From Opitutaceae bacterium (GTDB taxonomy: Bacteria; Verrucomicrobiota; Verrucomicrobiia; Opitutales; Opitutaceae): a stretch of 48,962 nucleotides of DNA. A program made the position numbers and the translations under genes. Within the stretch, counting starts at the first letter, position 1; the number at the start of each line of letters is the position of its first letter. The notes beneath the pieces were generated by a model. It did not search any database. It saw only the letters and a list, made by a program, of their open reading frames with translations, and was not told where the DNA came from. Shown here in pieces: positions 26,940 through 35,667 of the stretch. Where the stretch lies: positions 1-48,962 of the forward strand of contig NZNM01000116.1 in NCBI GenBank assembly GCA_002694885.1. The letters run 5' to 3'.

Positions 26940-27761
26940 CTACCAATTCGACACCAAGTAAGTGGTTGTCTTGGCCGCGGAATAGGCCGCTATTGGACCG
27001 TAAGTGAGGTAATCTTTGCTTGGGGTCGCCTGGGCCAAATTACTTCCGGAACGCACGACTAGAAATGGCGTCTCGAAGTGACCGCAGACTAGCGCAAACG
27101 TAGCAGACTCCATTTCCATGATGTCCACGTCCATCGATCGCAATACGTCGATGCGATTTTGCGGTACGCCGAAGAAATCCCCTGAAGTAACCCGACCAGA
27201 ACCGATTTTCACGCTATAGCTTTCTCCATCTACTTCTACCGAGTGCTTCTCATAAGTCTCTATCAGCTTCAGGGCTTTCGCATGCATATCAGAGGGTATC
27301 CCGAAATCGTTTTCCAAGAGCGGAGCCTCATTGGGAACGGAGGGTGGCTGCAAGCCGGCTATGGTGATGCCCGCTTCACCCAAACTTCCATAATCGTGCA
27401 GAAAAACACTCGTTGGCAGAATGACGTCGCCAGTTCTGAGCTGCGGATTAATTCGAGCCCCGGTTCCCGTCATAAACGCTGCATCCGGCTTGAATTCTTG
27501 CAGGAACAGAGCCGTTACCATTCCCGTGTAGGATTTGCCAACGCCGGTCAATGAGACGACAACCCAATTTTCTCCTAGTCTCCCTTCAAAGTATTCCAAT
27601 CCGGCCAGCTCCCCTCTCTCGCGATCGGCCAGGGCCGCGACAATAGGTTTGGTCTCCTGAGGCACCGCCCCAAGAATCAAATAAAGCGGCTCTCGATCGT
27701 CAGCTATTAGCGTCGTCATATAACCGAAAAAAAAAATTGTGATTAGCGAGGCGCGTACCAT
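26940..27761 (-). CDS. Exported MTA/SAH nucleosidase-like protein
   Basis: The 273-aa protein has an N-terminal hydrophobic stretch (residues 1-20) that looks like a signal peptide, unlike cytoplasmic MTAN. The fold follows: LILGAVPQE with the expected Glu36, LTGVGKSYTG, FMTGTGARI, GRVTSGDFF and MEMESATFALVC with Glu218. At the base-binding site the family has SD; here it is RSGSN, with Asn241 where MTAN has its catalytic Asp. Asn at this position is typical of 6-oxopurine-specific phosphorylases, so inosine/guanosine-like nucleosides may be preferred. It probably works in the periplasm, liberating bases for the neighbouring permeases. The call to the nucleoside phosphorylase superfamily is firm, the substrate is not. 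Confidence 0.75.
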   Translation of the reverse strand: MVRASLITIFFFGYMTTLIADDREPLYLILGAVPQETKPIVAALADRERGELAGLEYFEGRLGENWVVVSLTGVGKSYTGMVTALFLQEFKPDAAFMTGTGARINPQLRTGDVILPTSVFLHDYGSLGEAGITIAGLQPPSVPNEAPLLENDFGIPSDMHAKALKLIETYEKHSVEVDGESYSVKIGSGRVTSGDFFGVPQNRIDVLRSMDVDIMEMESATFALVCGHFETPFLVVRSGSNLAQATPSKDYLTYGPIAAYSAAKTTTYLVSNW

Positions 27762-27854
27762 GACCTCCCTACAGCATTAGTCCTGCCAATATGGCAAGAT
27801 CTTGGTAAAAGGGATTCGATTGCAGACGCAACCAAGGTCCCTCTCACTCGCCCC

Positions 27855-28258
27855 ATGCCCGACAATGCTCATCTGGACATATTCCAATTCGCCTTGCTCG
27901 TTTCTGATTATGACGAGGCAATCGATTACTTCACAGAGATTCTCGGATTCGACCTTCTTGAGGATACCGATTTGGGTAGTGGCAAGCGATGGGTGCGCGT
28001 CGCCCCGGCAGGAACCAGTTGCTTTTGCTATTGGCAAAAGCTAAGAACGAGGATCAAGCTCGATACATAGGCAATCAATCTGGCGGTCGGGTTTTCCTGT
28101 TTATGCAAACCGACGACTTTCAGAGCGTCTACCAAAAATACCGATAGAGGAAAGTTCGCTTCGTGGAGGAGCCTCGCAATGAGGAATACGGGCGGGTCGT
28201 CGTGTTCGAAGATCTGTATGGAAACTTATGGGACTTGATCGGTAATAAGGAAACGTGA
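27855..28258 (+). pseudogene. VOC/glyoxalase-family protein with a frameshift and an in-frame stop
   Basis: The ATG at 27855 opens a VOC domain (FQFALLVSDYDEAIDYF, then LGFDLLEDTDLG and RWVRVAP). At about 28010-28030 the reading must move by one base, after which the text reads LLLLAKAKNEDQARYIGNQ, GGRVFLFMQTDDF, then a TAG in YR*RKVRF, then EEPRNEEYGRVVVFEDLYGN and WDLI to TGA 28256-28258. At least two lesions are needed to explain it. The family includes glyoxalases and dioxygenases that bind a metal. It immediately precedes the promoter region of the large purine operon. Confidence 0.85.
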
Positions 28259-28303
28259 GGCTGTTCAAATCTTTTGCAAAAAGCGCATCGGCTCAGACTT
28301 CTT

Positions 28304-28333
28304 TTGACGGCGTCAGACGCTCTGCTCTATTTT
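28304..28333 (+). promoter_or_regulatory. Candidate promoter and operator of the purine operon
   Basis: TTGACG (28304-28309) and TATTTT (28328-28333) are 18 bases apart, 108 bases before the guanine deaminase ATG. Between them lies the perfect inverted repeat GCGTC-A-GACGC (28310-28320), placed where a repressor would block RNA polymerase. The interval 28259-28440 has no other gene. A purine-rich AAAGGGAA just before the ATG at 28441 is a good ribosome binding site. Confidence 0.4.
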
Positions 28334-28440
28334 TAGTCGGACAGGGAATTTGGGGGCGGTAAAATGCGCTCATTTTTGACCAATCTACGTTAGCAAGCGG
28401 CACGTCGAACTTGGCGCCCTTTTAGCTAACGGAAAGGGAA

Positions 28441-29757
28441 ATGCTTTTGCAGGAAAAAGACGGATTCAAAACTCTACGCAGCGCCTTGCTGAACCCAGTA
28501 ACCGATACTGAGTGCGAGTACTACTTCGACGCATTGATAGTCGCTGAAAGCTTTGACGGGCATACGACGATCGTGGAGGTCGGCGAGGCAGACGCGATCT
28601 CCCGAAAACGCGGTTGGCAGCTAGAGGAGTTTGCCAAGCTGGAAGGTGTAATCCTTCCCGCGTTTTACGATGTACACTTTCATTGGGTTCAAGACGATGT
28701 CCGCCAAAAGCCAAAAGCGTCCCTTCTGGAATGGCTCGAAAAGCATACCTTTCCCGAAGAGGCCCGCTTTTCCGACTATGACTATTGCGAAGCCAAAGCA
28801 GCCTTCTTTTGGTCGCGCATAATATCTACCGGAACAATCGGAGGACTTTGCTATAGCTCAACTCACTCTACCGCCTTGGACGCAGCCATGCGCCACGCGT
28901 CCGAGGGATTTAAGATCGGGAATGTTCTCATGAACATGAGCTGCCCCGACTATCTGATACAGTCTTCAGAAGAAGCGATCCAATCCGTTCATAATGGGAC
29001 CAACGCATACGAGAGTCGCTACTGCGTTACTCCTCGTTTCGCTCCCACTACCAGCCCTGACGTGATGTCTGAAGGCGCCCGAGTAGCAAAGGATAACGGG
29101 CTATTCGTGCAGACTCATCTTTGCGAGACGACCGACGAGATTCAGCATACGCTCAATCTCTATCGAGATATTCCCGGGTTCGAGGACATCAGCAGTTATA
29201 CTGAAATTTACGCGCGCTGTGACATGCTAGGCCCAAAAACTGTAATGGGTCATTCTATACACTTCGAACAAGATGAGTGGGATATGCTTGCCGATTCGAA
29301 TACCGCCATCGCCAGCTGCCCAACCTCCAATGCTCCCATAGAAGACTTAGGTCTAGGTTCAGGACTATTCGACTTCGAGAAAGCCGAGGAACGAGGAATT
29401 CGCTGGGCCCTTGCTTCCGATATCGGTGGCGGCCCCTACTTATGCATGTTTGATGTCATTGACTCCTTTGAACGGCAAAACCGGTACGCCGGCAAGAGTG
29501 GCGACCATCACATCAAAGCCCTGTACCGCTCCACTCAAGCTGGCGCGGAGATTCTCGGCTTCGGTGATACCCGAGGCAATATATCCGTGGGCAAGCGCCT
29601 AGACTGTATCCAATGTGTCGCCACGCGTGGAATCGAACCGGATGCGACTTCTGCGAGCGTCCTCAAAGCGATTATCAGCCAAGTATCTGAACGAGGACAG
29701 TTTGAAGCGCTAGTATCTGCGACCGTCGTCAACGGGGAGATTCTCTATGAAGCCTGA
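28441..29757 (+). CDS. guaD: Guanine deaminase (amidohydrolase type)
   Basis: The 438-aa protein has the guanine deaminase blocks: LPAFYDVHFHW (metal His79 and His81), CVTPRFAPTTSPD, FVQTHLCET, MGHSIHFEQDEW, SCPTSNAPIEDLGLGSG and ALASDIGGGPYL. It converts guanine to xanthine and ammonia in the cytoplasm. It heads the long operon and overlaps xdhC by 11 bp, so its product passes straight to xanthine dehydrogenase. Length matches the family (about 430-450). A second, unrelated CDA-fold deaminase at 44092-44568 could act on a similar base. Confidence 0.92.
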   Translation: MLLQEKDGFKTLRSALLNPVTDTECEYYFDALIVAESFDGHTTIVEVGEADAISRKRGWQLEEFAKLEGVILPAFYDVHFHWVQDDVRQKPKASLLEWLEKHTFPEEARFSDYDYCEAKAAFFWSRIISTGTIGGLCYSSTHSTALDAAMRHASEGFKIGNVLMNMSCPDYLIQSSEEAIQSVHNGTNAYESRYCVTPRFAPTTSPDVMSEGARVAKDNGLFVQTHLCETTDEIQHTLNLYRDIPGFEDISSYTEIYARCDMLGPKTVMGHSIHFEQDEWDMLADSNTAIASCPTSNAPIEDLGLGSGLFDFEKAEERGIRWALASDIGGGPYLCMFDVIDSFERQNRYAGKSGDHHIKALYRSTQAGAEILGFGDTRGNISVGKRLDCIQCVATRGIEPDATSASVLKAIISQVSERGQFEALVSATVVNGEILYEA

Positions 29758-30769
29758 GGATTTTTCAGCGAGCGGATTGGCAAAAAGCCAATCGTCTAAT
29801 TTCGGCAAGGGCAATGAGTTCTGGAATGCCGCCTTTGGGGAACTGGTCCGAGGGAAAAGCGTTCTACTCACCATAGTCGCCAGCTGCCGAAAAGGCTCCC
29901 CGGGAACTCCGGGAGCCAAGATGCTACTGCTGGAAGATGGGCGAAAAATTGGCACCATTGGGGGCGGGATCATGGAAGCCCGAGCTTTAGATCAAGCTCA
30001 AGCGGCACTCGTTTCCGACTACTATCAGCCGAGGCTGGAAGAAGTAGACCATTGGCTAGGCTCAAAACGGCCGTCCGGCTTGATTTGCGGCGGAGGTCAA
30101 TCAAACGTAACAGCTCGACTCAGCCCTAACCAGGATTTAGATACAATTAGAGGGTTCATTTCCGATGGAATCTCAGATACGCCTTCTAGCCTGGAAATTA
30201 GCCCTCGCGGAATCAGGCTAGCCAATCAAAACGGCTCGCCTCTCTTTTCCCAAAGACTATTTCAAGAAGGCGAAAGCTGGAAATTCGAATTGGGCTCTGT
30301 CAATTTAAGGCGTTGCGTAATCTACGGGGCTGGGCATTGCGGGCAAGCCCTGGCCAGGCAATTAAGGTGGCTTGGATACAAAGTGGAGATTTTCGACGCC
30401 CGCCCAGAACAACGAGCAAAGCTTGCTACTCTAGGAATAGAGTCATCAAGTATAGGCCTTCCTAGCGAATCCTTAGTCAAAGTCCGATTTCCTCAGAACG
30501 CCTCCGCGATCGTAATGACACACTCTTACGAAAGCGATGTCGAGGCTCTCGGATTCGCTCTTAAACAGGACTTCCCATTCATTGGTCTGATGGGCAGCCC
30601 TCCAAAACTCGAGCGTATTCGAAAATCGCTCACGGGCAGAGGTATTAGTCGAGCCCAAATAGATAGGATCACTTGTCCTGTGGGAATAGAAATCGGGAGC
30701 GATACTCCCGAAGAGATCGCTGTTAGCGTTGCCGCCCAAATTTTACAAAGGGAGAAGATCGGGCAATGA
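29747..30769 (+). CDS. xdhC: XdhC-type xanthine dehydrogenase accessory protein
   Basis: The 340-aa protein has the XdhC/CoxI N-terminal block RKGSPGTPGAKMLLLEDG followed by GTIGGGIMEA, and a C-terminal Rossmann region with IYGAGHCGQALARQLRWLG and FDARPEQ. A MTHSYESDVEAL segment and IGLMGSPPK complete the pattern. XdhC binds the molybdenum cofactor, assists its sulfuration and inserts it into the large Xdh subunit. The gene overlaps guaD by 11 bp and xdhA by 4 bp. Confidence 0.92.
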   Translation: MKPEDFSASGLAKSQSSNFGKGNEFWNAAFGELVRGKSVLLTIVASCRKGSPGTPGAKMLLLEDGRKIGTIGGGIMEARALDQAQAALVSDYYQPRLEEVDHWLGSKRPSGLICGGGQSNVTARLSPNQDLDTIRGFISDGISDTPSSLEISPRGIRLANQNGSPLFSQRLFQEGESWKFELGSVNLRRCVIYGAGHCGQALARQLRWLGYKVEIFDARPEQRAKLATLGIESSSIGLPSESLVKVRFPQNASAIVMTHSYESDVEALGFALKQDFPFIGLMGSPPKLERIRKSLTGRGISRAQIDRITCPVGIEIGSDTPEEIAVSVAAQILQREKIGQ

Positions 30770-32196
30770 GCTTGAAGAAACCGATCACCTTTATTCTCAA
30801 CGATGAGACCATCACGACCGAGGTGGCGCCCAACCTCGTCGCATTGGATTACCTTCGCCAACATCGCTCTCTCACAGGCTCTAAACAAGGCTGTAAAGAG
30901 GGAGATTGCGGGGCTTGCTCAGTGATTCTTGGCGAGTTCGTTGAAAATTCCATTCGCTACCGGGCAGTCACTTCCTGCCTACTGCCAATGGGCGAGCTAC
31001 ACGGAAAACACTTAGTCAGCATCGAGGGCATCAATCTGGAGGATCTTTCCCCCATACAGAAGTCGATGGTCGAATGCGGAGGAACTCAGTGCGGCTACTG
31101 CACGCCTGGTTTTGTTGTCGCCATGACGGCCGGTCTCATGGATGAATCCATCCCGCTCGACGACTCCGGAGCTGACTACGCTATTTCGGGCAATCTTTGC
31201 CGTTGCACGGGCTATCGCTCGATCAAGGAGGCGGGCCGCACCGCAATCGCGGAAATCGAATCCGAAATTGTCGATCGACCCCGTATTGAGGCCTTATGCG
31301 AGTCGGGAGTTCTGCCACGCTATTTTCGGGAGATTCCGACACGTCTTAGGGCAATTCCCCCTGCCAAAATCGATTCGCCGAACAAGGCTCCCTTCATCGC
31401 AGGCGGCACGGATCTGTTTGTGCAGCAAGGCGAAGAGTTGCCAAGAATACGAGCGACGCTACTGAACACTGCCCCTCCGGAGCCTATCCGTGTTGAGAAT
31501 TCCTATGTCGTCGTCGATGCTCGCGAAACCTTTGAATCATTCGGACGCCACCCTGCCATTCGGGAATGCATCCCATCAATTGCTGAATACAACGACGCTA
31601 TCGCTAGCTGGCCAATCAGAGAGCGGGCCACCCTGGGAGGCAACATTTGCAACGCTTCACCGATCGCCGACATGACCACCCTCCTTCTGGCGATGGAATC
31701 CGAGCTCCTGATTAGCGGGCCGGATTCCGAGCGCTGGCTACCCCTATCGAATTTCTATCTCGGCTATAAACGCCTGGCGAAAACTCCGGAAGAGCGAGTA
31801 ACACTCGTCCGTTTTCCACAACGGGAGGCGGGCGCGTTTATAAACTGGGAAAAAGTATCCAAAAGACGTGTACTAGATATCGCTACTGTCAACTCCGCCG
31901 CCAAGATAGGAATCGAGAATGGTCGGATCGCTTCCGCCACGCTCGCGTTGGGAGGCGTAGCCGCAACTCCGCTCGTACTTTCAGATGCCTCTGAGAAACT
32001 TGTCGGGCTTCCCCTGGATATCGATTCAATCGGGACAGTTATCGATTCGGCCCAAAATGAGTTCAAACCAATCAGCGACGTTAGAGGAGACGCTTCCTAC
32101 AAGCGTTTGCTTGCTCGCCAGCTTCTTTGGGCTCACTTCCAGAAAATAATCTCCGAAAGTATGGACGAGGAAGCACTGTATGAAGCACTGCGATAG
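30766..32196 (+). CDS. xdhA: Xanthine dehydrogenase, iron-sulfur and FAD subunit
   Basis: The 476-aa protein joins two [2Fe-2S] domains to an FAD domain. The plant-type ferredoxin cysteines are 43, 48, 51 and 71; the second cluster has Cys104/109/112 region CGGTQCGYC and Cys145/147 in NLCRCTGY. The FAD domain shows FIAGGTDLFVQQGEE and RATLGGNICNASPIADM. It carries electrons from the molybdenum site to FAD and NAD+. It overlaps xdhC by 4 bp and xdhB by 17 bp, fitting the XdhA/XdhB two-subunit enzyme of bacteria such as Rhodobacter. Confidence 0.95.
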   Translation: MSLKKPITFILNDETITTEVAPNLVALDYLRQHRSLTGSKQGCKEGDCGACSVILGEFVENSIRYRAVTSCLLPMGELHGKHLVSIEGINLEDLSPIQKSMVECGGTQCGYCTPGFVVAMTAGLMDESIPLDDSGADYAISGNLCRCTGYRSIKEAGRTAIAEIESEIVDRPRIEALCESGVLPRYFREIPTRLRAIPPAKIDSPNKAPFIAGGTDLFVQQGEELPRIRATLLNTAPPEPIRVENSYVVVDARETFESFGRHPAIRECIPSIAEYNDAIASWPIRERATLGGNICNASPIADMTTLLLAMESELLISGPDSERWLPLSNFYLGYKRLAKTPEERVTLVRFPQREAGAFINWEKVSKRRVLDIATVNSAAKIGIENGRIASATLALGGVAATPLVLSDASEKLVGLPLDIDSIGTVIDSAQNEFKPISDVRGDASYKRLLARQLLWAHFQKIISESMDEEALYEALR

Positions 32197-34456
32197 CGCT
32201 CTTCACGTGACAGGCCAGTCCAACTACGTCGATGATGTTCCTAATCCGGCGGGGATGCTCCATGGAGCATTTTTTGGATCTCCAGTCGCTCATGGCCTTA
32301 TCAAGAGCGTGGATACGACGAAAGCAGCCCAAATCCCAGGCGTAGTATCTGTTTTTACTTACGAAGACATTCCGGGAGATGGTATGATCGGAGGCGTAGT
32401 CGCAGATGAGCCGCTGCTAGCATTCCAGGAGACTAGTTTTCACGGTCAGCCAATCGCTTTAATTGTCGCTGAAACCGTAGAAGCGGCTCGCGATGGAGCA
32501 AAGGCGTGCGAACTAGAAATTGAAGAACTCCCTCCAATCACCTGTCCCCGCAAGGCGTTCGAGAAGGGGCAAATCCTTCAAGAGCTCAGAGTTTTCGAAA
32601 AGGGTTCTGTGGGTGATGCTTGGAAGGACTGCGAGTATATCATATCCGGAAGCGTCGACCTGGGAGGTCAAGAACACCTCTATTTGGAAACCAATCGATC
32701 ACGGGCTATTCCTAAAGAAGACGATCAAATTCTGATCTATTCCTCAACTCAAAGTCCGTCTGCGGTTCAAAAGGAAGTCGCGTCCGTGCTGGGCTTGCCC
32801 ATGCACAAAATCGAGATCGACGTTAAGCGCCTAGGAGGCGGTTTCGGTGGGAAAGAGGATCAAGCTACTCATTGGGCGTGCCACGCCGCACTCGCCTCTC
32901 AATTGCTAAAACGACCGGTTCAAGTCGTTCTCAGCCGGGCAGATGACATGCGGATGACAGGCAAGCGCCACCCTTACAAACAGGACTACAAAATAGGGCT
33001 GGACGCGAAAGGCAATATTCTAGCGTATGATGTTTTTCATTACCAAAACTCTGGAGCCTTTATGGATCTCTCGAATCCCGTTCTGGAAAGAACATGCCTC
33101 CACTCGACGAACGCCTACGCCATACCCAATGTGAGGATTTCAGCCGTGCCTTGCCGAACGCATTTGCCCTCGAATACCGCCTTTCGGGGCTTTGGTGGGC
33201 CGCAAGGGATGTTTCCTATCGAAGTTGCAATTGATGCGGCCTCTAAGCAGATGGGATTGCCAGCCTGGAAAATCCAGGAGATCAATCTAGCCAAGAAAAA
33301 CTACGTTTTCCACTATGGCCAGGAACTAGAAGACGATAGACTCAGTCGATGCTGGGATGAGGCGGCCCGGGCATTCGAATTCGAAGAAACGCAAAACCGC
33401 GTTGAAGCATTCAATTCAGAAAATCGTTTTAAGAAAAAGGGGTTAGCCGTTATGCCGGTTTGCTTCGGCATTAGCTTCACCAAAACCTTTTTCAACCAAG
33501 GCAGCAGCCTGGTTCATGTCTACACAGACGGCAGCGTTTCAGTCGCTACGGGAGGCATCGAAATGGGTCAAGGAGTCAGCTCCAATATGATCGAAATCTG
33601 CTCACGGAGTTTAGGCATACCCGTTTCGCAAATCAAATCCAACAGCACCAACACTTCCCGAATCGCAAACATCTCCCCTAGCGCTGCCAGCGCTACAACC
33701 GACCTCAACGGCAACGCTACCATAATCGCCTGCAACAAGATACTAGATGGCATGAAGCAAGTAGCTGCCGAGGATCTCGGGTGCGACTCATCTGTAATAT
33801 CTATTGAAAACGCCAAAGTGCTCAAGGACGGAACCGATACCGGGCTTAGCTGGAACGACCTTGTATCCAAAACCTACATGTCCCGGGTTCCGTTGATGGC
33901 CCACGGTTTCTATACGCCTCCAAATATCCACTTCGATGGAGTTAAAGGTTACGGACGACCCTTTCACTACTACACTTACGGCGCTTGCGTCGTAGAGGCT
34001 ACCGTCGACTGTCTCCGTGGCGTGTACAAGATCGACTCAGCTCGGCTAACTCATGACCTCGGCCGCGGCATCATCCCCAGCGTAGACCTCGGGCAAGTGG
34101 AAGGCGGGCTCGCTCAGGGAATTGGATGGGTCACGCTGGAGGAACTCAAGTTTTCAGAGGATGGGCGTCTGCTTTCCAACGCCCTATCCACCTACAAGTG
34201 CCCTGATGGCGATTTCCTACCTGACAATATGGACGTCCGCTTTCTGGAGAATGCCGACAACCCTGGCGGGCCGCTAGGGAGCAAAGCCGTAGGCGAACCC
34301 CCTTTCATGTACGGAATCGCCGCTTTCTTCGCCATTAGAAACGCCATTCATGCCTTTTCGCCCGTCAACACCAGCGAAACCGTGTGCCCTATGACGCCAG
34401 AACAAACGCTAAAGCTTTTGTATCCAAATTTTTCTTTTAGCGAGGATATCGCGTGA
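32180..34456 (+). CDS. xdhB: Xanthine dehydrogenase, molybdopterin-binding subunit
   Basis: The 758-aa protein has the molybdenum hydroxylase blocks: RLGGGFGGKEDQA, NTAFRGFGGPQGM with the substrate-orienting Arg, GGIEMGQGVSSNM, and the catalytic GSKAVGEPPFMYG with Glu at residue 706. It oxidises hypoxanthine to xanthine and xanthine to urate. The length matches XdhB rather than aldehyde oxidase fusions. It overlaps xdhA by 17 bp and the urate oxidase gene by 4 bp (GTGA), so urate is produced and consumed by adjacent products. Confidence 0.95.
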   Translation: MKHCDSALHVTGQSNYVDDVPNPAGMLHGAFFGSPVAHGLIKSVDTTKAAQIPGVVSVFTYEDIPGDGMIGGVVADEPLLAFQETSFHGQPIALIVAETVEAARDGAKACELEIEELPPITCPRKAFEKGQILQELRVFEKGSVGDAWKDCEYIISGSVDLGGQEHLYLETNRSRAIPKEDDQILIYSSTQSPSAVQKEVASVLGLPMHKIEIDVKRLGGGFGGKEDQATHWACHAALASQLLKRPVQVVLSRADDMRMTGKRHPYKQDYKIGLDAKGNILAYDVFHYQNSGAFMDLSNPVLERTCLHSTNAYAIPNVRISAVPCRTHLPSNTAFRGFGGPQGMFPIEVAIDAASKQMGLPAWKIQEINLAKKNYVFHYGQELEDDRLSRCWDEAARAFEFEETQNRVEAFNSENRFKKKGLAVMPVCFGISFTKTFFNQGSSLVHVYTDGSVSVATGGIEMGQGVSSNMIEICSRSLGIPVSQIKSNSTNTSRIANISPSAASATTDLNGNATIIACNKILDGMKQVAAEDLGCDSSVISIENAKVLKDGTDTGLSWNDLVSKTYMSRVPLMAHGFYTPPNIHFDGVKGYGRPFHYYTYGACVVEATVDCLRGVYKIDSARLTHDLGRGIIPSVDLGQVEGGLAQGIGWVTLEELKFSEDGRLLSNALSTYKCPDGDFLPDNMDVRFLENADNPGGPLGSKAVGEPPFMYGIAAFFAIRNAIHAFSPVNTSETVCPMTPEQTLKLLYPNFSFSEDIA

Positions 34457-35658
34457 GTCCGGAATTGATAGATTTCTTCAACATTGTTTTTCGCTACACT
34501 CATGTGGTCGCGGCAATCATGTGGATCGGAAACTCGCTCCTCTTTACATGGATGGAGATCAATCTTCTTAAGCGAGACGGCGATGATGATCTAATCGGCT
34601 ACCTCGATATGCTGCACGGCGGAGGCGTCTTCCACCTGCAAAAGCGGCAGCTTCGCCCCGACGCCATCCCAAGGCCTCTTCACTGGTTCTACTGGCAAAG
34701 TTATACAACCTGGCTTTCTGGCTTTGCCTTGCTGGTGACCTACTTCTTCACTCGAGCCGATACGCTTATTCTCGATCCAGCCAAGACCGACCTACCCGGC
34801 TACGCCGGCATTATAATCAGCCTAGGCGGGATCTTCGGGGGATGGTTTCTATTCGATCTCTACTGGCGTAGTAACTTGAGGAACTACCTCATCGCCGGTG
34901 GTATTGCTTGGTTTTTTATCATTGTCGTCTACACCGCTGCCTTGGATTCGGTTTTCAATGCTCGGGCAGTTTACCTTCAAGTCGGAATGACCTTGGGCTC
35001 ATTCATGACGGCCAACGTATTTTTCCATATCATACCGAATCAAAAGAAAATGATGAAGGCCCTGGAGACGGGCCAAGAACACAGCCTCACTGTTGGCAAG
35101 GCGGCGAAGTTCCGGTCGTTGACCAACCACTACATAACATTTCCAGTGATTTTCATGATGCTTAGCGCTCACTTCCCCATACTTTACGGATCTGAGCAAA
35201 ACGTTCTTATACTCGCTCTGATTATCGCCGCTCTAATCATCATCAAACTGATGATGAACCAGCGCAATCGTTTCAAACCCTGGCTTGCCGTTCTCATTGG
35301 AACCTTCGTAGCTACTACCGCGTCCATAGCGGCCATTCTATCGATACCCGACCCTGCTTCTCCCCAATTAAGTCCAGCTGCAGAGACGGGCAAAGACGTA
35401 TTCAGCCAGCTTGGATGCGTCGCTTGCCATCAGGGCGCGAATGTTTCCATAGCCCCAAATCTGTCTGGCATCTTTGGGGAGACTAGAGAGCTAGCCGACG
35501 GATCCGAGGTCTTCGTAGATGAGGCCTATCTTCGCGAGTCAATCCTGTCGCCCAACGCTAAGATCGCCAAGGGCTATGCTTCAGCTATGCCCATCTACGG
35601 AGCCATGGTAAACGAGGAACAAATTAGTCAGCTTATCGCCTACATCAAAGAGCACTGA
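34453..35658 (+). CDS. puuD: Membrane-bound urate oxidase with cytochrome c domain (PuuD-type)
   Basis: The 401-aa protein begins with a membrane domain of about eight spans (HVVAAIMWIGNSLLFTWME early, RSLTNHYITFPVIFMM later), the urate hydroxylase domain known from Agrobacterium PuuD. It ends with a c-type cytochrome domain: Cys322-Val-Ala-Cys325-His326 (haem attachment) and MPIYGAMV near the C-terminus carrying the probable Met ligand. It oxidises urate to 5-hydroxyisourate and passes electrons to the respiratory chain instead of O2, so no H2O2 forms. The start is GTG, overlapping the xdhB stop. Soluble uricase is absent from the window. Confidence 0.92.
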   Translation: MSPELIDFFNIVFRYTHVVAAIMWIGNSLLFTWMEINLLKRDGDDDLIGYLDMLHGGGVFHLQKRQLRPDAIPRPLHWFYWQSYTTWLSGFALLVTYFFTRADTLILDPAKTDLPGYAGIIISLGGIFGGWFLFDLYWRSNLRNYLIAGGIAWFFIIVVYTAALDSVFNARAVYLQVGMTLGSFMTANVFFHIIPNQKKMMKALETGQEHSLTVGKAAKFRSLTNHYITFPVIFMMLSAHFPILYGSEQNVLILALIIAALIIIKLMMNQRNRFKPWLAVLIGTFVATTASIAAILSIPDPASPQLSPAAETGKDVFSQLGCVACHQGANVSIAPNLSGIFGETRELADGSEVFVDEAYLRESILSPNAKIAKGYASAMPIYGAMVNEEQISQLIAYIKEH

Positions 35659-35667
35659 AATTTCGCT

